From Ptiloglossa arizonensis (lineage: Eukaryota > Arthropoda > Insecta > Hymenoptera > Colletidae), in the NCBI RefSeq assembly GCF_051014685.1, contig NC_135061.1, positions 2,751,029 through 2,815,028 of the forward strand: a stretch of 64,000 nucleotides of DNA, in the 5' to 3' direction. Below, in pieces: positions 26,031-37,929 of the stretch. Each line of letters begins with the position of its first letter. Position 1 is the first letter of the stretch. A model generated the notes under the pieces. It was given only the letters and a program-made list of their open reading frames with translations, was not told the DNA's origin and ran no database searches. A program made the position numbers and the translations under genes.

Positions 26031-26995
26031 TAGAGCTTTTGGTGTATGTGCAGCTATATAAACTGAGGTACTTGTAACTGATAGAGCTTCTGGACTATAT
26101 GCAGCTATATAAACTGAGGTAATTGTAACTGATAGAGCTTCTGGTCTATATGCAGCTATATAAAGTGAGGTACTTGTAGCCAATAGAGCTTCTGGCTTCT
26201 ATGCAACTATATAAACTGAAATACTTATAGTCAATAGAGCCTCCTGGCTTCTATGCAACTATATAAACTGAAGTACTTATAGTCAATAGAGCTCCTGGCC
26301 TATATACAGCTATATAAACTGAGGTACTTGTAACTAATAAAGCTTCTGGCCTATATACAGCTATATAAACTGAAGTACTTGTAGCCAAATAGAGCTCTTG
26401 GCCTGTATAAACTAGGGAACTTGTAACTAATAGAGCTTCTGGCTTATATACAGCTATATAAACTGAAGTACTTGTAGCCAAATAGAGCTCCTGGCCTATA
26501 TAAACTAGGGTACTTTTAGGCAATAGAGCTTCTGGCTTACATACAGCTATATAAACAGAAGTACTTGTAACTAATAAAGTTTCTGGCCTATATACAGCTA
26601 TATAAACTGAAGTATTTCTAGCCAATAGAGCTTCTGGCTTACATACAGCTATATAAATTGAAGTACTTGTAACTAATAGAGCTTCTGGCCTATATACAGC
26701 TATATAAACTGGAGTATTTCTAGCCAATAGAGAGGGCTTATGTGCAGCTATATAAACTAGGGTACTTTTAGCCAATAGAGTTTCTGGATTACATACAGCT
26801 ATATAAACTGAAGTACTTGTAACTAATAGAGCTTCTGGCCTATATACAGCTATATAAACTAGGGCACTAGTAGCTAATAGAGCTTCTGGCCTATATGCAG
26901 CTATATAAACTGAAGTACTTCTAGCCAATAGAGCTTCTGACCTATATACAGCTATATAAACTGAAGTATTTGTAGGCAGTAGAGCTTCTAGTAAC
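26031..26995 (-). repeat. 51-bp minisatellite, about 19 copies, with a long open frame
   Basis: The unit is about 51 bp, containing GAGCTTCTGGCCTATATA, CAGCTATATAAACTGA and a variable TACTTGTAACTAATA part. On the minus strand one frame stays open for 264 codons (26251-27045) and reads as about fifteen 17-residue repeats (consensus TSTSVYIAVYRPEALLV). Some units are shortened by one or three codons, always in frame. A second shorter frame (25923-26183) carries about four more. There is no signal peptide or known domain, and the frame breaks near 26250. Either an uncharacterised repeat protein or, more likely, a minisatellite whose consensus lacks stops. Confidence 0.92.
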
Positions 26996-29614
26996 TTGTT
27001 TATTATCTGAGGAATTACTCCATTGAAACAACGTAACGAGTCCAACTTGTACTTGGGATCTAAGTATGAAAATAACGAGTCTGATTCGTGGCTTCCTACG
27101 AGACGATGAATAGCTTTTTAAAAATGTTTCATTTCGGAAACTTAGATAATTTCGAGATACTAAGACACTTTTGGTATTTTTTTGAAAAATTAGAATAATA
27201 TGTGAGCGACACAAGGGACGTTTATTGAACAATATAAGATCAATTCATTGACTGATGATTTTTCCTTAAAATAATTGTTTCGAATATGTTTCATATAAAC
27301 AACTAGTTCAAAACACAACCAAAAGCGACTTGCAAATAATAATAAAAGGAAAATTGAGATTCTGAAGGAAGAATTCCACTGGAAGTGTATCCACTTTATC
27401 CGGTTCACTATTTTAGTTAAAATATTGGCTTTCGAATATAAGCGGTTATAATTATATTGTTATTTATGATTTTCTTTTCCGGGATCAAGTCCACCATCGT
27501 TCTGAAAAACCTGCTCATTTTTATGCAAATTTCTTTAATCCGGATACCGCGTTTAATTTTGTCTAGTGTCCCTGTATTCGGCTTAACTGTTCGCGATTCG
27601 GAGAAAGATCCTATCACGCGGCGGCTTAGTACTCAAATTGCTTAATAAGAACTCAATTATGTTAACGATAAGTACATTCACGGTGTGCTACGGAGTTAAT
27701 TTTATCGCGGCGATATTGCGGTAAGCGAACGAACTTCGTTTTTAGTCGGACGTTAAAAAATTTAGTTATAGGAAACGACTGGATTCTTGTTCTTTCGTAA
27801 GTCGTTCTGCAATCTCTGGTACAAAATTAGAAGTAATTTTAACTATTGCGTTAGCACGAGAACGTACCGAGCACTTTCTCAAGCCAATAAAAAGATCGAT
27901 CATCAAAGCGAGAAGCAGATATAATTTATTCAAATCGAACCGACATTGTTTCTCTCGCTTATATCGTGGCGCTCTTCCACTCCTCTTATCGTGTAATATT
28001 TCAGGTTAAATAAATACCGAATATGGAATATCGAATATGTTACATTATTATTCCGGGCCGATATTAATTGAAATTATAATGCGATCGATTGGATTATGTA
28101 ATTAATCAGGTTATTAAATTATTTAATAACCCGTCCTAAAATATATCTCGAGATATCGGTCATTCTGTAGCGTGTACGTTACAATTCGAATATTAAACGA
28201 CTGAATGTATTTGTAATTATCAAGATCGTTTGATTTCTCCGAACTGGATTTATCAATACTTACAGATTGCATCTATAGTCCAATTTGTATCGTTTGAATA
28301 AAATGAAAATGCAATCTTGCGATTGTTTTGTATTGGGTATTAGAATTGTGCTAGAAGTGCTGAAATGCCGAGCAAACAATTTCGGTGAATTCGACGTAGA
28401 ATAAACGAACGAGGAACAATGGATAGAGACTGTTTAGGATGTAAATACACAGATTGAAACTAATTCTTGTACACAATAAAGGTACATACGCCGTACGTTT
28501 GCCCGTAAACGGAAAAGAGGTGAACTTTTCCAACGACCATCGAGAAACGAGATTACACGTTCGATAGAAAGTAGTAAGTTGGAAAGTTCTGCAAGTGGTA
28601 AAGTGGGGAAAATTAAATTTTACCGTACCAATACGGAAACGAAAATTAATTTCGTGCCTCGATAAAAGAAAGGGACAGTATTTTCGTCTATCGCCATGAT
28701 AATAATTTCCTTTCGAAAAATTCACGAAACTTTTAGGTGGGTTTTCGATAACGCTTAATGTAAGGTTAAAAGGATATTTGTTCGTTATTGAGTTTTCCAT
28801 CGAAACGTAGAATTAAGTAATGCTCTGTCTTCTTTCTTTTCATCCAATACTCACTCATGAATACACGAAGATTTAATCGCTGCATTACGTATTTGATTAT
28901 CACATTACGTGATCGATTGAGCTTTTCGATGGTGAATTTTCAATGCTTAACACCTTCCTGTGTACGAAACGCTGGCAATTGTGTTTAATTGAGCAATATA
29001 CTAATTAATAAGTTACACACTAAACATCCTTAGGCGTTCAACGCGCGTAACGCAGTGATCCACTAATTTTGCACAGTACCGAAAATATTTTAGACTACAC
29101 ATTTCCCTTGTGTAAAATTATACTAAATAACGCATTCAGTCATCCGTCACTTGCATTGACCAGGACATTTTCTAACTCTCTTAATAAAAATTTATTTCAG
29201 TTCACGTTTCTGTACAGAACAGAGAAATTTATATTAAATTTCGTGGATAGGTACCAACAACTCACGTTTACACGCCATCTTGTATCGAATCTTTCGCAGC
29301 GAGGCGTTAGAGGCAAGTGTGCGAGAGTGACGCATCGATTTCCCGTAAAATTGATTAAATTACAAAACTCCGAGTGTTGAATTCTCGATGGAATGCGGGG
29401 AATTAATTCTCGAACAACTGAAGATATGCTCGCACCCCCTAGGGCGGCATTGTTCCGCGATAAGTTCTAATCATTTTCTGCCACTATGGTGCACCGGTAT
29501 TATTATCGTGTTAATATCTATACATTATACCGCAGTAGGTACGGTTTACGTGTGCATGTACAGAGCGATTCACCTAACTTGATCTCATGCCTGACATCGT
29601 TGACAAATTGAATG
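26996..29614. other. Non-coding stretch, no gene recognised
   Basis: Short frames on both strands (for example 27417-27645 in antisense pairs, 28351-28800 minus). No domain motifs, repeats or RNA genes recognised. Confidence 0.42.
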
Positions 29615-30371
29615 TACGATTCGTAAGAATTTCATATAGAGATTTCTTCTTTATTTTCTATAGTACTTTGTACCAAAAACAATTCTTTTTTGTTATAAAC
29701 TGATAGTTTATTAAAAATAGAATAGAAATCTTACAGCTTCGTTATTTCGTCGAATTTTGCCTTAATATTTTAGAAAAGTATTTTTGAAATATATTATTTT
29801 AAGAAAAGTACGTTTTTGGGTGAAAGAAATTTTCTATTTTTCTTATATAGAAGGTTCTCTTTTATAAATATAAAACAGAATACGATTCGTAAGAATTTCA
29901 CATCGAGATTTCTTCTTCGTTTACTATAGTACTTTGTACCAAAAACAGTTATTTTTTGTTATAAAGTGACGGTTGATTAAAAATAGAATGGAAACATTGT
30001 ATCTTTGTTATTTCGTCGAATTTTGCCTTAATATTTTAGAAAAGTATTTTCGAAATGTATTATTTTGAGAAAAGTACGTTTTTGGGTGAAAGAAATTTTA
30101 TATTTTTCTTATATAGAAGGTTCTATAAATATAGAATAGAATACGATTTGTAAGAATTTCATATCGAGATTTCTTCTTCGTTTACTATAGTACTTTGTAC
30201 CAAAAACAGTTATTTTTTGTTATAAAGTGACGATTTATTAAAAATAGAATGGAAACATTGTATCTTTGTTATTTCGTCGAATTTTGCCTTAATATATTAG
30301 AAAAGTATTTTTGAAATATATTATTTTAAGAAAAGTACGTTTTTGGATGAAAGAAATTTTATATTTTTCTT
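29615..30371. repeat. Tandem array of three ~263-bp units
   Basis: Units start TACGATT-GTAAGAATTTCA at 29615, 29881 and 30142. Shared blocks include AGATTTCTTCTT, TACTTTGTACCAAAAACA, TATTTCGTCGAATTTTGCCT and AAGAAAAGTACGTTTTTGG. The copies differ by scattered substitutions, so this array is older than the 344-bp one. Confidence 0.93.
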
Positions 30372-30584
30372 ACAACTTTTCGATAAAGCATCTGTAAGTC
30401 TATATTTATAGAAGGTTCTCTTCTGATGTTTGCACGCAATGTGCACTGGTACAGTTTAACCGTGAAATTCTGGGACACTGTTTATATCGCATGATTTTAT
30501 TTGTCTACTCGTACACCATTTGTATAGAGAATTCCAGACGCGAATGAAAAATGAAGATGTAAAGACAAAAAAGTGTTATGAATA

Positions 30585-30900
30585 AAGTCCTTCAATTTAG
30601 TCTCCACTCTTCTCTACATACTTGTGGTAGCGTTCGAAGGGCCATGGAAGCTATTTCAATGCACAGTTTCTGAAATTGTATTGCATTTTTTCGTCACAGC
30701 CACCTGGATCTTTTTCACACCGTTATGAAATTTTCGCTTCGGGTTCAACTCGGTGAATAAAAAATAATCTGTTGGCGCCAGATTGAGTTAGCACGAGAAA
30801 TGAAAAAATACTGGCAGTTGCTTCTTCGTTAAGAATTGTGCGATGTTCCGCGCGGTACGAAACTGGCGCGTTGTTTAACATAAAAAAAAATCGTGTTTTT
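30585..30900 (-). pseudogene. Decayed mariner transposase fragment (C-terminal half)
   Basis: On the minus strand the sequence around 30788-30755 translates to LNLAPTDYFLFTEL, the conserved mariner block with the third catalytic Asp (normally PDLAPTDYFLF). The same frame continues through KIQVAVTKKCNTISETVH to a stop near 30660. Upstream in this frame, RTARNIAQFLTKKQLPVF (about 30855-30800) matches the segment that normally follows the second catalytic Asp. Before it, in a shifted frame, LNNAP stands where HDNAP is expected, so that Asp has become Asn. A shifted frame at 30648-30600 reads FERYHKYVEKSGD, like the family's C-terminal end. Stops and frameshifts make it dead. Together with the 15.4-kb fragment it shows several old mariner lineages. 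Confidence 0.7.
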
Positions 30901-33424
30901 TGGTACAGTATTCGTTAAAAGCTCGCCCCTGTATCGAGTCGCAAACTCTTAACGTAGAGACGCGTACACCGAGTGGTCGTTTTTCGTTTCTTGTCGAAAA
31001 AAATGTTCTTGGAATAATATGAAACGAACAGAAACATCATATTTATTACATTGATTTGCAAAGTAAAATATTATCTCATTTTGTAATTCAAATTGTAATT
31101 TTTATCGAACGTGTAACATATAAAGAAACTATTGATCTCTTATTCCTTATTCAAAATTGTTATGTACATGATGAAAGGTGAGTTTATGGATCATCGATCC
31201 TTGTAAGTTCTTTTGAACCACTGGTTTTATACACGCTCATCTTCGGATAACTTTCATTAATTCATAACTCATTCCTGATTGGATTTTGCCCGATACGATA
31301 CAAAATTCCACAGCTGCTCTCCGGTCCATGTAATGGAAATTTGTAACAACGTAAAGCATCGAAATAATTTTACTCCCATACGGTTTTGCGCACAAACTAC
31401 GAACAACAACGACTGGTAGAGACCGTGTTAATAGAGAAACATCCTTTTAAATAGCATTCGTTTCGAAATTAAAATCTCTAGATAATTTTTAAATAGCTGG
31501 TGAAGAATATATGGGAAAATTCTGGGATACCCTGTATATCGTATACACGATATTCCACCTATTTTGGTAACGCAAGTTCACGTTTATTTTACGCACCTTT
31601 TATGACGGAATATTTTTCACCGTACACCGTAAAAGTTCATTTCGAGAACCATCTGGCTGACAGATTCCACCTTGGCTCATAGAAAATAGTTTTGCACTTT
31701 GACAATGTGTCCGTAAACGGGAGAGATTTTCCCGAAACCGTTCTCTTTTTTTTTCTTCTTTTTTCCTTTTTTTTTTTTGTTCTTTTTTTTCTTTCTTTTT
31801 TTTCGTCACTTGCTGTACAGTTCACGAGAGAATTCAGTACGCTCGATGCGCAAAATGAACGATACGCGACGTACTTTGAAATCAAATCGGTGGAGGATTT
31901 CGTGATTATTTTGAAAATGAAACCGCAAATGGAATTTGCTAACTTGGTTTACTATCTATTTGCGGACCACGTAAGCTGTACTAATGAGCCAAAACACTGA
32001 TACCAAATGTCCCACAAATGCATAATTAACGGGTCTAACTAACTGCGAAATATTTGAACGCTTAGATTTATATTGTACGGTTTTAGAAATTAAGGAACGT
32101 TCTCTCTCTCTCCGCGCGATTTATTTACAAACGTTCTCATTTCACGGTGAAATTCTACGTAACGTGCCACGCAAATTCAATGTAACAATCTACGTTAAGG
32201 AATAGGAATACGGTCGATATCACCGATGTAGATACCGAAATGAGGTATCATTTTACGGGTATCGAATTGCTTTAATTATACCGACACGAAGAAGGATAGA
32301 TATCCACTTACACAGAGGTATTAATACGTTTCGATAACAAACAAAATCGTATCGAATGATCACTACTATTGGAATTACCAGTCATTATCTGTCTAACGTA
32401 TTCTTTTCGTGGTATTCTCGTTCATCCGTGGATAAGAACGATGATCAGTTTCTAAAATACACCTACACTAATAATCTACCTGTCCTCCAGGTGCAACGCT
32501 GTGTTTACGATTCGTGACGTACATAAAGACCGTTTTCCGACTATAGTAACGCGAAAGCTGACTATCTGGACAGCAATGTGCCTATTTACTTAAAATTATG
32601 TTTCCGTTAAACGAAATGTTGGCGTAGCCGGTCGAGGTAGCAAAAAGTTAATGCGCAGCGAATGCCTGCAAACATAGGGTCCGGAAAATGACTTCTAAAG
32701 TCCCAGATACGCTCTCGTGTCACGCTTCAACAATCCTCTACTAAAAAAAATTGAGAGGGGTTACTTCCCTCGTCCCTTGGGTACGTCTAAAAATTAAACC
32801 TCGTACGAGACGTAAATGGCTGACCTGTATCGTGTACATGAAAAAAAAAAATACATTTTAATGTCCCTGGCGATTCGAAACCGGTTCGTGTAACAATTCA
32901 TCCGAACTATCCAATATGCGGATACGGGGAATCCTCAACAGGGATGAGATTTACCACTCAAAGGCGGTGAAATAAGTTTACATAAATGTATGTACAATTT
33001 TAATCTTGTTTCCAAGTTACAGCGAGTTTCGCGTTGCAGTAACTATTTCGACCAACTAAGTTACTCCGGTATTCTCTGTCAGATTGTCACAAAGTTATCC
33101 CCAACACCTCTCACTGTTTCTCACTGACTCCCACTGTTTCTTACTCTCGTTCCCAATGTGTACGAAGTCGGGCGTGTCGGGGAGATAACGTCGGGGAGAA
33201 ATCAAATTTCACTCGCCTACCTTTCAGGTTGTCTTGGCCCGGTCTCACGTCTGTGACAGTTTGAAAGATAATACGCGGACCGATTCCGATTGATCGTTAG
33301 CAAGCAATGCTCGATACATTGCACACGACCTTTGCGAGTGTTTTGTAGACGCCATTTCACAATTTTGAGGTTAGGTTTCGCAACAGCTTTCTTTGTTGCA
33401 CTTCGTTTCTTATGTACGTTTACT
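30901..33424. other. Non-coding stretch with a T-rich low-complexity tract
   Basis: At 31745-31805 the plus strand is almost pure T with scattered C. The charged Lys/Arg frames on the minus strand there are low-complexity artefacts. A CT tract lies at 32101-32112. The first hundred bases may be further remains of the mariner fragment. No gene recognised. Confidence 0.42.
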
Positions 33425-33650
33425 AATATACGTACTAATTATAATTATAATTGTATAATTATAATACACTGTTATATAAATTACAATTATATAATTATAA
33501 TTGTATACATACTAATGATAATTATAATTGTATACATACTAATGATAATTATAATTGTATACATACTAATGGTAATTATAATTGTATACATACTAATGAT
33601 AATTACAATTGTATACATACTAATGATAATTATAATTGTACAATTAATAC
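33425..33650. repeat. 27-bp AT-rich minisatellite, block 1
   Basis: Built from TAATTATAATTGTATACATA followed by CTAATGA. About five clear 27-bp units lie at 33510-33645, preceded by shorter TTATAATTATA variants. Self-complementary TATAATTATA cores could form hairpins. Confidence 0.9.
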
Positions 33651-33902
33651 CTTTTATACATCAAATTCACTCAGTCTCATCTTGTAAATTTTACTCTATT
33701 AATCAAATTATATTTTGAACATTTATCAACTCATTTATTATATTAACATGACTTGGGGGTCAACCTACTGAATACCCATTCACACCCTTAAATAAATTTA
33801 TCTTCAGAATATATTTTTTATTTTTCTTTGCTGCCCCTTTCACAAATTCATTACGAGATAAACAATTAACCTCCCACTGTAAATAATTAATAGGCTACAA
33901 AG
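33651..33902. other. Spacer between two minisatellite blocks
   Basis: About 250 bp of AT-rich unique sequence separating two blocks of the same 27-bp repeat. No feature recognised. Confidence 0.4.
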
Positions 33903-34090
33903 CATATATTATAATTATATAATTGTAATTATATACATACTAATGATAATTAGTACGTACAATGATAATTATAATCATAATACAATTATAATATGACAAT
34001 AATAATTATAATTGTATAATTATAATTACATACATACTAATGATAATTATAATTATACAATTATAATTACACGACTAACGATAATAATAT
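33903..34090. repeat. 27-bp AT-rich minisatellite, block 2
   Basis: More degenerate copies of the 33.4-33.65 kb unit (ACATACTAATGATAATTA and TATAATTATA pieces). The two blocks probably came from one array interrupted or duplicated around the spacer. Confidence 0.85.
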
Positions 34091-34350
34091 TAATAATGGT
34101 CTGCATGATTTACAGCACTTTGTCTCTGAAAATAATGCCAATTTATTCGAATGAAGTAAATGGCCGACATGCTTCGTTCCGATGCATGGACTTTCTGAAT
34201 ATAAATAACCACAACTCGTTGGAGTTTTCTTTGTCGGTTTATCTGAAATCCATTGTCTACGGAACCATCCTTTGACAATATTGAAATACCCTGCCAGAGA
34301 ATTGAACAAGGTTCCCAGTAAATCCGCGTAACGCCCGAATGCGTCGAAAG

Positions 34351-35523
34351 GATAAGGGAATCAGTGATAAGACGTTTGCAAACTTGCATCGAGATGCACG
34401 ATAGTCATTTTGAACACCTCGAACAGCTATAGATTTCTGAAATACAAAATTCTCCATCAGTTGGAAATAAAATCAAACGACGAATTTTGCGGTAAGATTG
34501 ACAGGAAACACAACTGAAAATACTTTATCCGTGCTTTTTGAAAATTAATTTATAGAGAAATATTCGATACGATGCAAAGATACATACGTACCTAATTTCG
34601 TGTGTCACACCCCAAGCATAAAAAGATACAGGATCAAATTCGCAATAGTTTGACACTTCGTTCGATACACTGTCACACGATTCTTTGTACCTAAATATCT
34701 ACCTGGTACCTGTAACGAGAACTTATTTTATTTTCACCGATCTGGTAATATTCCCCGATAAGAGAATCAATGATAAGACGTTTGCAAATTTGCATCGAGA
34801 TGCACGATAGTCATTTTGAACACCTCGAACAGCTATAGATTTCTGAAATACAAAATTCTCCATCAGTTGGAAATAAAATCAAACGACGAATTTTGCGGTA
34901 AGATTGACAGGAAACACAACTGAAAATACTTTATCTGTGCTTTTTGAAAATTAATTTATAGAGAAATATTCGATAACTAATTTCGTATGTCACAACCCAA
35001 GCATAAAAAGATACAAGATCAAATTCGCAATAGTTTGACACTTCGTTCGATACACCGTTACACGATTCTTTGGTACCTAAATACCTACCTGGTACCTTGG
35101 TAATATTCCCCGATAAGAGAATCAGTGATCAGGCATTTGCAAACTTGCATCGAGATGCACGATAGTCATTTTGAACACCTCGAACAGGTGTAGGTTTCTG
35201 AAATGTAAAATTCTCCACCAGTTGGAAATAAAATCAAACGAACATCTATTTACGTTTTTAATCGGTGCAATGTATTATTTTACGGTAAGATTGACAGGAA
35301 ACACAACTGCAAATACTTTAACCATGCTTTTTGAAAATTAATTTATAAAGAAATGTACGTACCTAATTTCGTGTGTCACACCCCAAGCATAAAAAGATAC
35401 AGGCTCAAATTCGCAATAGTTTGACACTTCGTTCGATACACCGTTACACGATTCTTTGTGTACCGGTACCTACATACCTACCTGGTACCTGTAACGAGAA
35501 CTCGTTTTATTTTCACCGATCTG
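34351..35523. repeat. Tandem array of three ~360-410-bp units
   Basis: Units start GATAAG-GAATCA at 34351, 34757 and 35112. Shared blocks: CTTGCATCGAGATGCACGAT, TTTTGAACACCTCGAACAG, GTTGGAAATAAAATCAAACG, GTAAGATTGACAGGAAACAC, CAAATTCGCAATAGTTTGAC and CTACCTGGTACCT. Unit 2 lacks the CGATGCAAAGATACATACGT stretch near its middle and the final GTAACGAGAAC block. Unit 3 has an inserted block after the CAAACG motif. Confidence 0.93.
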
Positions 35524-36651
35524 CAGAAGCAACGTGTTTTCCGATATTTGCCGCGTTTTTGTTCTATTTTATCGTCCAACGTTTCCGCTTCGACGTGTCG
35601 AATAATGGGCCAGTAACAGAGTTTCGGCAAACGAAAGCCGAAAGTGTAATTGTTTGGTGTATGTATCCGTGAAGCTTCAAATGGCGAATGACAGTCGAAC
35701 GTGCACTAATTAATGTTAGAAATAAATTCGTTCCTTGCCGCCATAGAAACACTCGATTTCTTATTCATTGTTATCGAACCGTGTAATCGTTGAACAAAAT
35801 TTCTTCGATGCCTCTTCAAATTTTCAGATCGTCGAATCTTCGAATTTGGATATTTTCGAATCCCTGTTTACACGTTCTTATACTTTTTCTCTCGATTACA
35901 ATTTGCATAATAACGTAAATGACCAGAAAATATCCCTGATTTTAAACTCGAAGGTTTCTCGTGGACGTTCGAATGAAATAAAGCTGTACTCGGTAAACGA
36001 TTACTGTACACGTCGGTGGAACACGTTTTTACGAGATTAGTCGGGTGAATATTGCCAGGGAAGAATAATCAGCGGAAAAATGAATCCGATAATTGTTATT
36101 CGCTCTCGTACATGCATAATCGTTTCGAGTGGAATTTATCACGCGTCACATACGGTTAATCTCCCCTGGCCTCTCCGCAGCCCGACGATACGAATCGTTG
36201 AATTTTCAACGAGTCGAGGGAAAAAAACAAAAATTGTTGCCAACAACGTTAACGATACTCTTCTTTAACTTCCGTTTACCGGGACACCGGGAATCCTTTT
36301 CACGAAATTTACCGCCGACGTGTATATTTCCCAACTGGAAAAGCTCGTGTATGAAAACGAGCTGCTAATGAAATTCATTTATACGACTCTTGAACTTTTT
36401 TCACCACCTTTAAACTTACCTGGATACGAGCTTCTTGTTAATATTCAGTGAGCTTCATGGGCTGTTGATGATCGCCGTAGGAAGTAACAACTTTAAGCTT
36501 TTATCGATTTTTTTTTATTTTATGATTATTACACCGTACCGCAGTGCACTTCCTTTGATACTGGCGCGGTAAAAGGGAACATAATCGAAGAAAGAGGGAA
36601 GCTATCTTTTCTTCGCCACGATGAAAATATTTTCTTTTCCAATTAATAGTA
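35524..36651. other. Non-coding stretch left of the mariner
   Basis: No gene recognised. Short frames only, on both strands. The DNA immediately left of the mariner (AATTAATAG then TA) is the insertion target. Confidence 0.42.
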
Positions 36652-36680
36652 TTAGGTGGACCGGAAAGTAATGTCGTTTC
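36652..36680 (+). repeat. Mariner left terminal inverted repeat
   Basis: Starts TTAGGTGGACCGGAAAGTAA and ends TGTCGTTTC. It pairs with 37899-37927 with one mismatch at position 6 (T here, G in the other end). It is the binding and cleavage site for the encoded transposase. Confidence 0.95.
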
Positions 36681-36818
36681 TGCGCATGTCACTATTTGAT
36701 TGTCATTTGTCAGCTCATTGTGTACATTAAAGTCGTAGCAAAGACATTCTGAGGTTATAGTGACTTGTTTAGTTGTAAATAATTAAATTTAAAATTTTTC
36801 TTTACAATTTTGGGTGAA

Positions 36819-37853
36819 ATGGCCAGCCAAATACCAGAAGAGGTACATATCCGGCATTGCATGCTTTTTGAGTTTCGCAAGGGTAGTAACGCAACAGTTG
36901 CTACCAAAAACATTTGCGATGTTTATCCAAATGCATTAGACGTTCGTAAATGCCAAAGGTGGTTTTCCAAGTTCAAATCCGGTAATTTTGATCTTTCCGA
37001 CTCGTATCGATCAGGAAGACCAACAACGTTACACAATGACGTGTTAAGTGCGGAAGTGGAAGCAAATCCGTGTCAGACAATCGAGGAATTGTCAAACAGT
37101 CTTAACCAACCTTGGTCGACCATCCAAGAACATTTGCAGCAGATTGGGAAAGTAAGCAGAGCAGGTGTTTGGGTCCCGCATAATCTGTCCGAAGAGAACA
37201 AGGCTAACCGATCCACCACATGCAACTTATTGCTTCAACGGCACAATACAGAAGCGTTTTTTGATCGCTTGATCACCGGAGATGAAAAGTGGGTTCTTTA
37301 TGATTATCCAAAACGCAAAAGGCAGTGGCTCTCTCCAAATGAATCGCCACAAAGTACTGCTAAGCCAGGTTTACACCCCAAAAAGGCCCTTTTGTGTGTT
37401 TGGTGGAGTATTCGCGGCGTTGTTCATTTTGAAGTGCTGAAACCTGGACAGACTGTGAATGCAGACCTTTACTGTGAACAATTAGATCGTGTAAATAAAT
37501 CTTTAATTGAAAAGTGGCCAGCGATTGTCAAGAGAAAAGGCGTTATTCTGCAACACGATAATGCAAGACCGCACTGCGCAAGACGAACCTTGGCAAAAAT
37601 TAATGAATTGGGGTGGGAGGTACTGCCTCACCCACCACACTCGCCCGATGTTGCACCATCGGATTTCCATTTATTCCGATCGCTTCAACACTTTCTAAGT
37701 GGCAAAAGATTTGCAAATTTGGATGATATTCAAAATGCCATCTCTGTATATTTTGCTCAAAAACCAATTGATTTTTATCGATCCGGCATTGAAAATTTGC
37801 ACACTAGATGGCAAAAGGTTGTTGATAATGAGGGTGATTATATCATTGATTAA
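36819..37853 (+). CDS. Mariner transposase, DD34D, intact
   Basis: Cut-and-paste transposase acting in the nucleus on the element's own inverted repeats. The protein is 344 residues, against about 345 for classical mariners. I start at the ATG at 36819 (MASQIPEEV) because the three codons before it begin with TTG. Residues about 6-50 and 86-112 are the two helix-turn-helix DNA-binding parts (CQRWFSKFKSG; TIEELSN..TIQEHLQQIGKV). WVPHNL (118-123) is the interdomain linker motif. The catalytic triad is complete: D155 in TGDEKW, D247 in LQHDNARPH, and D282 in SPDVAPSDFHLF, with exactly 34 residues between the second and third. The end reads RWQKVVDNEGDYI. No stop or frameshift is present. The sequence looks closest to the mellifera/cecropia-like side of the family, but the exact subfamily is my guess. 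Expression would depend on a leader promoter I cannot see clearly. Confidence 0.97.
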   Translation: MASQIPEEVHIRHCMLFEFRKGSNATVATKNICDVYPNALDVRKCQRWFSKFKSGNFDLSDSYRSGRPTTLHNDVLSAEVEANPCQTIEELSNSLNQPWSTIQEHLQQIGKVSRAGVWVPHNLSEENKANRSTTCNLLLQRHNTEAFFDRLITGDEKWVLYDYPKRKRQWLSPNESPQSTAKPGLHPKKALLCVWWSIRGVVHFEVLKPGQTVNADLYCEQLDRVNKSLIEKWPAIVKRKGVILQHDNARPHCARRTLAKINELGWEVLPHPPHSPDVAPSDFHLFRSLQHFLSGKRFANLDDIQNAISVYFAQKPIDFYRSGIENLHTRWQKVVDNEGDYIID

Positions 37854-37898
37854 AAATAAAAACTCGTTAAAAATTTATGTGTTTGAATTTAATGTAAG

Positions 37899-37927
37899 GA
37901 AACGACATTACTTTCCGGTCCCCCTAA
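37899..37927 (-). repeat. Mariner right terminal inverted repeat
   Basis: Reverse complement reads TTAGGGGGACCGGAAAGTAA then TGTCGTTTC, identical to the left repeat except at position 6. The TA at 37928-37929 completes the target duplication. Confidence 0.95.
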
Positions 37928-37929
37928 TA

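Larger units (their letters stand above)
36652..37927 (+). mobile_element. Complete mariner transposon (1276 bp)
   Basis: The element is bounded by 29-bp terminal inverted repeats with one mismatch and flanked by the TA target duplication (36650-36651 and 37928-37929) that defines Tc1/mariner insertions. It contains one uninterrupted transposase frame, a leader of about 140 bp and a 3' tail of about 45 bp before the right repeat, all as in canonical mariners of about 1.3 kb. Near-perfect ends and an intact gene suggest a young and possibly active copy. Confidence 0.96.

Noticed and set aside
31600..31885. Lys/Arg-rich minus-strand proteins
   Set aside because: Encoded by a T-rich low-complexity tract.
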